DNA of 64,000 nt. Origin: Antitrichia curtipendula. Taxonomy: Eukaryota; Streptophyta; Bryopsida; Hypnales; Leucodontaceae. This document shows positions 23,929 to 36,076 of the stretch, one piece after another. Where the stretch lies: the NCBI GenBank assembly GCA_951230915.1, contig OX579636.1, forward strand, positions 7,393,001-7,457,000, read 5' to 3'. Position numbers and translations under genes: made by a program. Under the pieces are notes generated by a model. That model was not told where the DNA came from and made no database searches. It was given only the letters and a program-made list of their open reading frames with translations. Every line of letters starts with the position of its first letter. The stretch's first letter is position 1.

Positions 23929-25671
23929 TACGACCTTAACTTCATGCAAGGTCCAAAATCAACACAGTCAAAATCAACACAATCACCTTCACTTCATGCT
24001 TAACTTTACTCCCGAGCGAGACTCTCATGGAATCGAAACTCCCCAATTTTATCTATCCTGAAGCAAGTTGCAATATAAAATTCGAAAGAGAATACATGTG
24101 TGCACAAGAACTTCGTGTCCTCTCGTTCGGGATGCTGTTCACTGCTTCTAGCTAGCCTGCAAGCTACAGTTTCATTAGACATAATTAAAGCTCTTGCAGG
24201 CTTGGGTTGATCTGCAAAAAGCTTCACTTGTGCAAGATTCTGAGTGTCAGGATCACCCACGTGCATCAAACGAAAACGAAGATCAATCTCAATTTCTCTG
24301 ATCACAGACTCTCCTTTCGAACCGCTAGGAACACAATCGTCTTCTGTGTTTTCATCGGGCAGTTTGCAATCCCTGTCGAGATTCCCCAATGTGGAAGCAT
24401 CAGTTCACACGACGATGTGGCATGTTGCTTGTATTAGATTTCTGTTGTTATTTATAACTTTTAATTAAAGTTTCCGGTGGTACTGTACGTTGCCCACTGC
24501 TGTACCTTCCAAATGTGTTCCTTTTCTTAGTTCCCTCCTGTTCCAGCACAACCGGGCATGCAACCAGGCGTGCAACCAGGCGCGCAACTGGGGACATGCA
24601 ATCTTCCGATCAGCTGAACTGAGTCCACTCAAAAATATTGATGGGATTGATGGAGCTCTTTGTGATGTAACTTGAGTTAGAGCTATGTTTTGGAGGGGGG
24701 CTTCCGCGGGTGCATGCAAGTGTGCAAGGTTTGTGATTGGCCCTAGAATCCAAGGCAAACTCATTGCCCAAAATATGGGCAACTTTTGCATTGGACACCC
24801 ACAACTACATGTTCCCTTGTATTTGTGTCTAAGTGTTTATTTTAGTGTGAATTGAAATACAACATGCAGTTGTGGTCACAATACTAAATGTAGAGATGAA
24901 CTTTGACACACGTGTGGACTAGATTCATTTTGTTTCACGTATTCCCAAAGCACAATGCTAGTGAACCTTTAAAGTGTTGTAGAATTTTAGGGGGACACTC
25001 TTCTTATTAGAACTTGTGATTTGATGATTGAATGAATTCCTAATTTACTTCAGTGTTTTATTTTGCAAAAATGCTTCAAAATACTTGTATTGAAAGCAAG
25101 GTTAAAATCTTCATCTATACTTACTCTTTGACAAATCCAATCATTGGATCCTTTAGTAACCTATTTAAGTAGATCTTTCCAAAAGTTATGAGTAAAAATT
25201 GCCACCAATTGCAAATTAAATATAGTAACTAAAGTTCTAAAAGTAGGTTTAAATAGTCCTTCCTAAAGATGAATCTTTTGCCTTTCAACATTTTAAGGAA
25301 AAAAAACCCTTATGCTCCATAACTTGTGCAATGGTTAGTCAATGTATGAGGAAATGGGTCAAAATTACATGAAAAGAATATATTTTTTTTTTGGGAGAAA
25401 ACTTTGTTCACCATCTTTAAAGTGCATTGTTAGTATCAATTCATATGACAACACCTATTATGGACACTTTTAGGTTGAGATCACAATTAGATCAACAATA
25501 TGATTAGGTTCTACTTTATTACTCCAACATGTATCGGCTCACCCATTTATGTTATGGAAACTTTCATCTTATTATAGCATTGGCTAGCTTTTCAAGTATG
25601 ATCCTCCTCAAACTTTAGTCACATTAGTTTTATGGGCAATTTCAATAAAAATAGTACTATTCCACTACTTG

Positions 25672-25815
25672 ACAGGTTTTATAGTTCAGACCGGGCGATC
25701 TAAAATGTACAATATATGTCCTATATGTCTGAAATCTATACCATTCCTAGATGTCTAAAATTTAAACTTGTCCTAGATGTCACTTTCACGGTTCAAACCG
25801 GGCGGTGTGACATGC
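25672..25815. repeat. Dispersed repeat, copy 1
   Basis: Shares with the reverse complement of 33560-33765: TTTTATAGTT.AGA, CTAAAATGTACAAT, AGATGTCTGAAATCTA-like, TCCTAGATG.CACTTTCAC, and CGGG(C/T)GGT.TGA. The two copies are inverted relative to each other. Confidence 0.6.
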
Positions 25816-26204
25816 GCAAATGAAGTACCACCACTTTAACGAAATTCCCCACTTTTCTCAATTCTCAAATGCAAACTAAGGTTTCTTCTCTTCGGTCTGG
25901 AGTCAATTGAAAGAGATTCCTCCTGGACCCAGTCAAGCAGACTGCCGTCTCTTGAGACTAGCATGTCACCCGAACGTCATCTTTCTCCAACTTTGACCAT
26001 CAAGGCTGTCTGGACTCTGGACTTTTCGCATCAAAACGTACAGAGTCTTCTCCAGAATTCACGACTTGCAAAAAAATCATCATAAAGTACTATTTTGAAG
26101 AATATTTTGGAATTCATAAATAAAAGTTGTAGATTTTGGATTTTAGATTCCATCAATATGGTTAGATTCATCTATGTTATCACTGATACTTTTTTTTATA
26201 AATT

Positions 26205-27138
26205 TTAACCCCTTAAGGCCCAAGGCCTTTTTTCTGCCAAAAAACACTCAAAACTGCCATTTTTATAGCAAAGAGTAAAAAAAAAATTTTTGCACATCTA
26301 ACCGTAGGATCTTACACCTAACTAGTATAAGAATGTGTGGAAATTGTTTTAGAATTTTTAATTGCACAGATTGCAAGATATCTGCATTTAAAGTGAAAAA
26401 AACAAGTTTTTCAGCACATTGCGGGACTAGATTTTTTGACTTCAAACATTTTTAACTTAAAATTTTTGCACTACAGCATTTTGAGCTTTAAATCTTTATA
26501 GTAGAGAATTGAGTTGAGAGTCTAGGGGGAAAAAAAAAATTCAAAAAAACTTAATTATCATTCTTAAGAAAATTGTTAAATAGAAGTAGGTACAAGATAG
26601 AAGGAAAATCTAAAATATTCGTATATTTTAGATGGAATTAAAATGCACTAATCCCAATAGTGAGATTTTTCTAGCAAGTAAACTAAACCATGAAAAATTA
26701 GAAAAATTTAAAAATTAGAAAAATTGCATTCATACATGAATCCTAGAAGTTATTCTTTTCAAAAAGATGCTCTAACTGCCCAAAAAACAAGAGTGTCCAT
26801 AACTTTCTCATAACAAATCCAAATGAAATGAATCAAAGCTTTCCAGATAGACAAAAATGTATTCTATGAGAAAAAAAATATTTTGAAAAAAAATTCAAAT
26901 TTTTCAAATTCTTTTTTTTGCTGCCCAGGCTGCCCCCCCGTCCCCTGTTTTGAGCTTATATGGTCATAACTGTTGTTCCCGGGCACCGATTGTGAAAAAA
27001 AAATTATATGCCCATAAAGCTTATCAATTTTTCTATCTTCAAAAAAAATTTCAAAAAACCACACAAAAATTCAGCTTGTAGGTACCTGCCCGAAATTCTA
27101 TTTGTCCCCCGAAGGGACAACGGTCTTTTAGGGGTTAA
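26205..27138 (+). mobile_element. TTAA-flanked non-autonomous element, copy A (934 bp)
   Basis: Begins TTAACCCCTTAAGGCC and ends CTTTTAGGGGTTAA. The interior includes CACTCAAAACTGCCATTTTTAT, ACCGTAGGATCTTACACCTA, CCAAATGAAATGAATCAAAG and a GTCCCCCGAAGGGAC hairpin near the right end. The same order occurs at 49520-50120 and, reversed, at 58292-59218. No open frame of interest. Confidence 0.8.
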
Positions 27139-27901
27139 AACAAAGATTTCAAAATTCCTTCAAAATGTTGTCATTTTTTGAGTGCAATTTATTAGAATGG
27201 ATTTGAAATGAAGTTTCTCTTCACACAAAGATTTTTTGAAATTCTTGTGTTCTTTAAATCTATGACCTCATTTTTGTAAACCCAGTTTTGAATTAAAGTC
27301 AATGCAATTGGGGCTTGGTCAGCCACTTGACATACTTCCACATTTGTAATTTTAGAAAAATATATGCACTAATAATAACAAATCCAACCATTAGATAGTA
27401 CAAAGACTTGATAAAGTGTCTCCTCAAATTAAGACAACTTTCATCCAAGTAGTAATGAGGATGAAACTTGAGTTTGAATTTGTTAGTCGTCTAGAAATTG
27501 GACATCGGAGCGCTTCAAGGTTAAACAAAACGTATAGAGCCTACATCTTTTAACATTTGTAAGAAGGCAATTCGGGTAATCAATTCCCGTTTAGAAAAAT
27601 TAAATGGACACACCCTAACTTTGAAACGGACTTTCCCTGGTTCTTATTCCATCCATTGACGACCCTTAATTATGCTCTCACATTGTTGGCAATTCATTTT
27701 AGAACCATTCACTCTCCATTCCAGAGCTCCCTATTAGCCACCTACCTTAAGGTAAACTACCTTTTTTGAGCCACCTACCTTAAGGTAAACTATCCCCATT
27801 ATAGACAGGATGGGAGCAAGCCCATTGTGGGCTGAATTATGATAGTGGTGTACATTTCACGTCAGTTTGTAGACACAAGCAAGCTTTTTCCAAGGTCCGG
27901 T

Positions 27902-28407
27902 GGTTCTAAGGTAGAACAGCCCATTACGGACCAAATGGGGGGGTCGCCCTCATGTCATTACTGAAATTTTTTAATTTTTTTCTCATACAAAAACAAGTGA
28001 TAGAAATGGTGGGAGCAATTGAAATTATATTTTTTTGATAAAGTGTGAATTTGTTATAAATTTCTGAAGTGTTCTGCCCATCATGGCTAAAAGAGCATGT
28101 AGACTACCCCAAAACCAACAAAAATTATATCCATAACGCTCATCTAACTCACCTATCGCGGTCACAATATTTTCTAAAATAGAAGGCCTGAAAAAATCAC
28201 TTCCTATAGTGAATTAACACTAAAAAGCTGGAAGTTCCTATTGTGGTTACTAATTACTCCATTCCGGACACCTAACGCATTGATTGTGGCGCAGATTTAA
28301 TTCACTGGGAGAAAACCATGATTCATTAAAAGAAAACCATAATGGGATCATTCCTAGGAGTCCGTAATGGGTAAAATGTCTATAATGGGCTGTTTTATCT
28401 TAGAACC
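27902..28407. mobile_element. 506-bp MITE with GGTTCTAAG terminal inverted repeats
   Basis: Left end GGTTCTAAGGTAGAACAGCC followed by CATTACGGA; the right end read in reverse is GGTTCTAAGATAAAACAGCC followed by CATTATAG. Non-coding interior. A related broken piece lies just upstream at 27745-27840 (ACCTTAAGGTAAACTA). Confidence 0.7.
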
Positions 28408-28483
28408 CGAGAACAGTGGATCGAAATTGCATGCAAAAACTTCTACTATGGTAAGATCACCTATACCTAATCACTTAAGCTCC

Positions 28484-28748
28484 TGTGGCGCAGATGGTGA
28501 GCAATTGAATGCGATGGAGTTTTTTCCCGTGTAGGAAGATAAAAAATACTAAGATTGCGAAATTTTCAGAATTTTTTTTGCAAAACTGAAATTTCTGTGA
28601 ATTTTGGGAGCCAAAAAGTGTTCTGAACCAATTCCCAATCACTAGAGTCTTCCAATTCCAATCACTCAAGAACTAGCTTCCTACTATCTATTTTCTTGTT
28701 ATTTTTTGCATACTTTAGGACATATGTCATGATCTTACTAGTTCCAAA
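28484..28748 (+). repeat. Dispersed repeat, copy 2 (possible SINE)
   Basis: Inverted copy of 20036-20312. Its head, GTGGCGCAGATGGTGAGCA, looks like a tRNA A-box (TGGCGCAGATGG), but I find no convincing B-box, so SINE status is only a suggestion. Confidence 0.6.
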
Positions 28749-29039
28749 GTTAAAAAAGAATAAAAAACACATTACAAGCCTTGATTGGAAATACGGGCAC
28801 TACCGGTTGGGAATTGGTCCCTGGTTAGAAATGGGTGGTCTTACTATAGACTGCAGGAGTGCAGGAGAAGCAATCTCCGAATAATTAGCGGGCAGAGCAA
28901 TCCCTACATGAGTGGAAAGAGACAACCCTTTAGCTTTGCAGTCCCTTAATGATGCCCGCCTGGACTCCGGCTATATACAGTCCCGTTTGTGGACCTAGGA
29001 TGCTTACCTCCAGAGCTTCTATTCTACTCCGTATACTAT

Positions 29040-29740
29040 TACGAGCATCACCACGGGCCAGGGAGGATATTGCCCCGTCAAACGGTAAATGTAAAAATTG
29101 CCCCCTAATTTGTGCTGCTTAAATTTTTTATTTCCTCACGTACCGTAGCCAATTTGGAGCCTCCGATTGTAAATATGAATTCAGAATTTGAAAATTTAAT
29201 CATACACAGCAAATTAAAAAAAATTCAGTGTTTTTGCAGGGGTAAAACACGGGGCAATACAAGGATCAATCCTCCCTGGCTCTCAGCACGCCACTCGTGA
29301 TCTCCAAATGAAGAGCCCGGAATGGCTGGAGAATGGCCGGGGAGGTACAAAACGGACCCCAACGTGGCCACGGCCCGAGTGCCCGACCGGAAATCCAACT
29401 GGCCTCTCCAAATTGTGCTTCAGCTTCCCGGGGCTGGTCATCTTTTCCCCATACGTGCGTGCCTCCTAAGGGCATCCCCACTCCAACTCAACAAGTGACT
29501 CAAACTGGGCAAATGGCCGTGCCCAGCCAAAATGCGTACTCCACGGCAGGCACGCCAAGTCCCAGAGAGTGGCCGGGCGCGGCAGAAACTGGAGAGCGGA
29601 CGGAAAAGTAGTGTTCGTTCCCCGTGGCTGGGTATGTCAGAGGACACATGAATCGAGGTACGGAGCTCATGTTTCCAGGCAGGTTTCCCCACGAACGAGC
29701 TCCAGGCTACGCATGACAACCTACTGTATTAGGCACACCA
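29040..29740. other. GC-rich island in the desert
   Basis: Markedly GC-rich relative to flanks, with CGG and GGCC words and open frames in several phases but no recognisable protein. GGGCATCCCCACTCCAACT at 29472-29490 recurs inverted at 30709-30727 (AGTTGGAGTGGGGATGCTC), so the two could be ends of one 1.26-kb element. Confidence 0.45.
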
Positions 29741-29949
29741 GGCTACTGCCATATTCCTAATAACTAAGAAATAAATCAACTTAAATGATTTATATACCAA
29801 TGTCACTATTCCTATTACAATCAATTATCATCAATTTAAATTGGGTGACAACATGAATCAATAGTTTCATGGGTAGATAGTGAAAAGTAAGGTTGGAGAG
29901 GTAGCTTTTATAGAGAAATCCATTGTTCATCGTGAGCCCTCAAAAAGTA

Positions 29950-30429
29950 TGGGATAATTAGAATAAAAGAGCTTGACTCCTCATTGTAAGAAGTTAGAAT
30001 TGTGTTGAAAGTAGAATTTTAGACCTAATTTAGTCACAATAGAATAATTTTTTCTAAAAAAATTTGAACGAAGAAAAGTTGTTAAATAAATATAAATTTC
30101 ACCTCCAAAAATCTGTTTGAGATTTGGATTTTCTAATCAAAATTTATGGACAAAATTCACAAAGGTGTTGGAAGGGAATTTTTTTTGACATTTTCAAACA
30201 TCCTCTCTGAAATTTGTCCATAACTTTTTATTGGAGGATTCAAATCTCAAACGGATTGTTTGAGGTGAAATTTATATTAATTTAACAACTTTCTTTAGTT
30301 CAAATTTTTTTAGAAAAAGTTACTCTACTATGCCTAAATTAGGTCTAAAATTCTATTTTTAACACAATTCCTATTTTGACTTAGCTATGAGTGGTTGAGC
30401 TCTTACCAATTCTAATATTATTTATCCCA
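29950..30429. mobile_element. 480-bp foldback element
   Basis: Near-palindrome: left TGGGATAATTAGAAT..AGAGCTTGA and GAATTGTGTTGAAAGTAGAA are mirrored by TTCTATTTTTAACACAATTC and the inverted TGGGATAA end. The arms are about 190-240 bp. Same family as 48543-48893. Confidence 0.75.
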
Positions 30430-30850
30430 CATGGGTTGTTCTACTTCCTACCACCCCATGTGTATATAAAGAGATTCTCTCCTCCTTCTCCATCAATATT
30501 TCAAAATGGAATTGACTGCGGAAGCAAGGGAAGTTAGTCACTTAATTCATTTCTCTCAATGAATTAAAATTTTAATAGTTAGTCTTTTAAATCGCGAAAC
30601 AATGTTGCAGTGTGGGGTTCACCGTGTTGCTGTGGACCACACTCCCTTCCCACGACCCGGCCGCATTTCTCGAACACTCCAAAGAGCCACTTGGAGTGTC
30701 TTTTTGCCAAGTTGGAGTGGGGATGCTCTAAGATCGATGCCGTGGTCTCCGTTGCTTGTCGTAGACGGATTTGGCAGCTTCAGTCAACAAGCATAAAAAA
30801 TAAGAACTGTGTCCATAAGGCTCTATCCAACTAAGGTAACAGGTTCATAA

Positions 30851-31265
30851 TAAGGTAGGAGGCTCTGAAATCGCTCGGGCATTCAGAACCGCCCCTATAA
30901 ATGGCTCTTGAATGGAACGAGGTGATCTTTAAATGGAACGAAGTGATCCTTAAATTGACCGCTATAGTGCTATGAATGAATTAGAAAAAAAGGGGTCCTA
31001 GCCAATCATCAGCTTTGCTTTTTCCCATCTTGCAAGTGAGCAGTTTATAGAAGACCTAGGGTCACAAATAGGGACTTACAATACATTTCCTTTGAAAATT
31101 CATGACTAATTCAATATTGCTCAAAAAAATATGAAACCACTTGTGTGAGATTCCTCATCTATTTTTCTATCTCTGAAAAATGAATTAAAAATACTACCGA
31201 CCAAGGAAGCATATGAAAAAGGCAGATCAGCCCTTAGATGGGTGATTCAAGAGCCTCCTACCTTA
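30851..31265. mobile_element. 415-bp MITE, TAAGGTAGGAGGCTCT family
   Basis: Perfect 16-bp terminal inverted repeats TAAGGTAGGAGGCTCT. The interior shares GCAAGTGA.C.G.TTA.AGAAGACCTAGGGTCA.AAATAGGGAC with 40400-40813. Confidence 0.85.
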
Positions 31266-31477
31266 CGCCCACCTAAGAGCTGAAACTGAATTTTGAGGAG
31301 GCCAAGCTTCTTGAAGTAATTTTTCAGTAAATTTTGAAGTTGAAATGACATATGGCTCTAAAATTGCCCACCTCCAAAAATGTACATTGTTTGTATATTG
31401 CTGAAGGCTATGAAAAAGCAACATGTACACATAGTTTACATTTGAGGAGGTGGGTGATTTTAAAGCTTGTTACCTTA
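31266..31477. mobile_element. Adjacent MITE fragment, second subfamily
   Basis: Begins right at the previous element's end. CACCTAAGAGCTGAAACTGA.TTTTGAGGAGG and TTTTTCAGTAAATTTT match 60997-61065, and the right end GTTACCTTA is the family terminus. Probably a second element abutting or nested with the first. Confidence 0.55.
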
Positions 31478-31681
31478 AATGCTTTGTGGCAATGTGAATG
31501 AACTAGTTAATTGCAAAGCGGATCGAGTTATCAAGTATTATTGCTAGTTAGGACCTACCGAGCCACAAGTAGCAAAGTTGATACTAACCTGCGATTATTC
31601 TAGATGACTTGGCCTACTTTGCAATTACTAAACATAATGTCAATGTAGGAGAGTTGACCTGTTTGAATTCTTTGATTACTC

Positions 31682-31915
31682 AACCAATCAAAACATGCCA
31701 CAATAGCAAAAGTCTCATGCATTTAGGTTATGTTAGGTGGATTCGTACTTACTAAGTCAATGATGGTTGATAGTAGTAGAGATTTCTCTCACTATCAGAC
31801 CAATTGATGAAATTTGTACTTCATATCCACCTTCTTGAAATTTTGCACAAGGCAACCAATGAGCATTATCAATCTTAATTTAACTCTCTTTAACCAATCA
31901 AAACATGCCACAACG
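31682..31915. repeat. Short direct repeat pair
   Basis: AACCAATCAAAACATGCCAC occurs at about 31682 and about 31894, each followed by CTCAT.CATT, 212 bp apart. Confidence 0.6.
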
Positions 31916-32101
31916 GTGAAACTCTCATACATTGACATTATGCAGTTGTAGATAGGATATGGAAGCTCCAATTCAAAATGCAAGAGTTGATGCCATAGTC
32001 TCTGTTCCAAAGAGAGAGTCAATAAAAACCTGGATTTGAAGCCTTTTTTTACTCACTTGAATGGGTCATGGTAGGAGATGTGGCCTTGGAACTCCTTCAT
32101 T

Positions 32102-32494
32102 TAAGGTAGTGTGCTGAAAAAGCACCCATCTTCTTCAAACCACCCCTATTTTTAGGTGGAGAATGGAAATGGGGTGATCCTTAAATGGACCAATTTAGCA
32201 ATTAAGTGCATTGAGGAAAAATTGTTTTTCTCTTGCAAGAGCCAATCATTGTTTTTGATTTCCGCACGTCTCTTTACAAGTTGCAAGTGGACAGATCTTG
32301 GAAGATCTATGTTCACAAATAATAGGTGCCTACGCCCCAAATCTTTGAAAATTTACAAGTAATTCAAAAATGCTTGGTAAAATACAAAACCACTTGTGCT
32401 AGGTTCCACGTCTATTTTTCTTTCTCTGGAAAAATGATCTTGTGAAAAAGATGGACCAGTCCTTAAATGGTTGCTTTTAGAGCATGTTACCTTA
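32102..32494. mobile_element. 393-bp MITE, TAAGGTAG family (diverged)
   Basis: Left TAAGGTAGTGTGCTGAAA, right TTTTAGAGCATGTTACCTTA. The interior shares TTGCAAGTGGACAG, GAAGATCTA.GTTCA.AAATA and ATTCAAAAATGCTTGG with 40400-40813. Confidence 0.75.
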
Positions 32495-33559
32495 GTCAAT
32501 TTGGTGAGCTGTAGAGACTGGGTCATGCCCCATTGCCATTTTTTTTGTCTTGTATGCTTGATTGTGAGCAACATGTGGATCTCCTAAAATGCAAGGCAGC
32601 AACAAAGTGCATGTTTGGTGTCATTGGAAAGCCCTCGGTGAGCTAGTATATACAAACCATATTTCACGATGTTTAGGCTCACATGGCAAAAGATATTGAA
32701 TTTTGAAGTGTTTATCGACACCAGAAACTAGAATATTGTTGAAAATATTCTTCATTAACTACAAGAAAACAATTTTTCTTTTGGTTGATTCTAAGCAATA
32801 TAATTTTTTTTGGTTATGTATTGCAATAAATAACCTCCCTCAAGCCTTTGTGACAAGAGTATAGGAAACTTGAGTCTTTCTTTTAACTTTTTTCATCCAA
32901 TCCATCTAAGTGAAGGCTAGGAATTTGCCATTTAAAAAAAAATTATTATAGTAAATTATGAAACACAAATACGAAAATATAATTTAAAATAATAAAAAAT
33001 TGTATTTTTATCTTAGTTATAAAATGTCGCCACATCAGCACCATGGCTAGAGACCAAAAAATTGATGGTAGTTCTAAGGAGTTGTTTCTTAACCAATTGA
33101 TTATATACCAACGTTTCTTTTAGAGACAAAATATCACCCAAATTCATCCATTGTCCATGTACTTTGATTTTATTGTATGAATTAAAGGACTAGAAATTGT
33201 ATTTTTTCGCCTAATTGCACTATCCATTAATTGTATTGAGCCATTTGGCCTCATGTCAAAAGCTCACATTGCCATTGAGTTGGATAAGCACTAGGTTCAC
33301 CTATATTATTCTCATTATGGCCGTACATTTTGACCAGGTTGCAAAATCTTCTCCACTAGATCACAATTTTTTGCCAATCCTAATTTTTATTTCAACATCC
33401 AATATCATGAGGCATACTCTACAATGCACTTGCGTGTGGGTATGTTAGTCTTGTGTACAAATAGATTAGGAGTCAAGATCTCTATCAAGGTTTGGCGCTT
33501 CTAGCTAGGATTTCAAATGTTTCATTAAAGCATATCAATGGAAAATTTCATTAACATGG

Positions 33560-33765
33560 CGGTATTCCATGTGCCATTTTCAGACCACCCGATTTGAAAT
33601 GTGAAAGTGCCATCTAGGATAGATATAGATTTTAGATAGCGCAGTTTCAATTGTAAAAATGACATTTAAGACACATGTAGATATCAAACATCTAGAACAA
33701 TTGTACATTTTACAGTGCCTAATCTAAACTATAAAATTGCCAAAATAGAAGATGAGCACTATTTA
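33560..33765. repeat. Dispersed repeat, copy 2
   Basis: Inverted counterpart of 25672-25815 (see there). Confidence 0.6.
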
Positions 33766-35014
33766 AACAAAATTGCCCATATCACCTATTTCCAACAATG
33801 TTAACTAAAAATAAAAGATTTCTTGTATTAACTACTATAATTTTTTTTAATATTCACTAAAATAAGCACATTTTAGTTAGTACTTTGTATATCAAGCTAG
33901 AATGAAAGGAACATCCTTCCAATGAAATCGTATATTTTATATTCATATGCGAACCACTGTTTTCTTTTTTATATTTCTACAAAGATCTTTAAATATTATT
34001 TAGATGTTTATGTTTTATTTATATCAATTTGTATGCAAGATATTTTTGTAATATATATATATATATAATGATTTTGTAGAATATTATATTATTTTAATAT
34101 ACATGTTCTAAAAATATTTGTAAAAAGATAAATTTATCAAGAACTGAATGAATATGTAGTAATAACAAATGACTTCCATTATAAAAAATTGTGGGACTTT
34201 GTACGTCCATTTGACTTTTTGTAGATGCACAAATCCAGGGGAAAAAAATTAATTTGGTTTGGTTTGGTTTTTGAAGGTAAAGAATTTCATGCAAGAATTT
34301 GGTCCTAAACAGGATCCAAATGTCCTATAATGTTTGCTGTTAAGAACAAGAAAAATAAGGCTAGTAGAGGTAATTAGAGGAAATTTTGGAATATCTAGTG
34401 AGTAACAATTACATCACAAATTCACAATCCACCTTGAATAAATTTTTTTGGATAAATTCAACTTGCGTATTATACTCACAGAATGTAATTTTTGAATAGT
34501 GTTGTTCTTAAACAATGTTGTCATTTGTTAGTTAAAGAGCTCTTCTTTTAAATGGTAATTGAACTTTCAAATTAATTTACATTCTTACAATCTTATTTGT
34601 AAATGATGGCCTTAATATACTATTAAAATAACAAGAAATGATTATTGGTAGATGTTCTTGCATTTTTGCTTCTAAACCACTCACTAATTTGACATTCTAA
34701 TATTTTTTGTCTTGTTGCCTTTGTTGTCAATGCTTTCCTTTAGACGTTGCCAAACTTCAATAATTCAAAATATAAAGAAGTCAAAAATTAAATTAGAAAT
34801 TTATGTTCTTGCCAACATATGAAGATGGATATGTTGCCTCAAGACTTGTTTCCCTCATCAATATCTCTGTATAGCCATAATTTACTAGTGTTCATCCGCT
34901 TAGCAAAATTATTGTCTCCCGAGAATTGATAGAAGTGGCCACTTCATCTAAAATTCATCCAAAATTATCGCCATTGCTTAAAATTAGCTAATCACTAAAC
35001 CCCCTGCTATTGTA

Positions 35015-36076
35015 CATTACAAAAAATGGGTGTTGTTTTTTACTCTATTTTCAATACTAAAGTGTCAAAAAACAAGATGTCATAAAATTTAAAACATTTT
35101 GACACTTCTTTTGACACTGAAGTATCAAAAACAATGTCTAAACCTTCTTTGGCTACTATAGTGTTGAGAAAAAGGTCGAATGATTTCTACTATCATAAAA
35201 AATGTCAAAAACAATGCCAAAAATAGTGTTGGTAAGAATGTTGGAACAGTGTCAAAAAGAGTGTGTAAACACTGTGGCAGAAGTAATGTTGATAGTAATA
35301 GAGTTATTCGGAAAGTCATCCCTAGTTTGGCACCAAGATTTAAACAAGATCTTATACAAATTGGTGAAAGGAGGTAAAGCAACCCATAGGGGATATGTAA
35401 ATGGTTGGAGTTGTAAGTAACTTGTAAGAGCTTGGAGGAGCTCAATCTTAAAATAAACCCATATCCTTTGAGAGTTCATAAAGAACAATGGATTTCATTA
35501 TAAAAACAACCTCTCCACCCTCCAATCTCACAAATTGACAATGTACAATTTATTAGATAGGTAATCTCAGGTCCAAACTTTTTTAGGCACCATTTCGATG
35601 CAAAAGAAAGTTTGGTCCCAAGTTTTGTTTTGCTAGTGTTGATTGCGCGAGCTTTTTACCTTTTCACCTCCGTTTTTACATAATGCAGGGGTTCAAACCC
35701 CAATTTTACCTCTAAACTCAGGTTTACTTTACGAATAACTCTAATGTTTAAAAAAAAGTGATTAACTTTGAAATTCTGAAATTAATTCCACAAAGGTTCA
35801 ATTAATAGCAAACAACTTAGATTTGATTCATTTTCCTCTTGACTTTTAAGGAATTTAAAGTTAAAGAATATTTTGCGGAGTTGTACACCATGAAAAAAGG
35901 AGATCAATGGTGCCAAAAAAATGCTAAATAGACATGTATTCTTATATAATTTGCAAACAAATCCTCAGTTTTAGACATTTTTTTAAACTAATGTGTCAAA
36001 AATTGAGATTTTTTGCAAAATTTTTTACAACACTTCAATGTCAAAAAATGTCAAAAACAACATTTTTTGGATAGTG
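35015..36076. mobile_element. About 1.06-kb element with long degenerate inverted ends
   Basis: Left end CATTACAAAAAATGGGTGTTG; the right end in reverse is CACTATCCAAAAAATGTTGT. Both continue into repeated TTTTTGACA and AGTGTCAAAAA words over about 100 bp. The CACTA-like right terminus suggests a CACTA-type relic; the flanking 3-mers (GTA/GGA) match imperfectly. A GTGTCAAAA-rich interior has no recognised protein. Confidence 0.55.

Noticed and set aside
24006..24389. 127-codon minus-strand open frame upstream of GGT
   Set aside because: No ATG at its start, no recognisable domain, and the GGT start exon at 23928 is complete without it. It may be part of the GGT leader or chance.
29333..29611. 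92-codon open frame in the GC-rich island
   Set aside because: Several overlapping frames are open because of GC content; no conserved motif or splice context.
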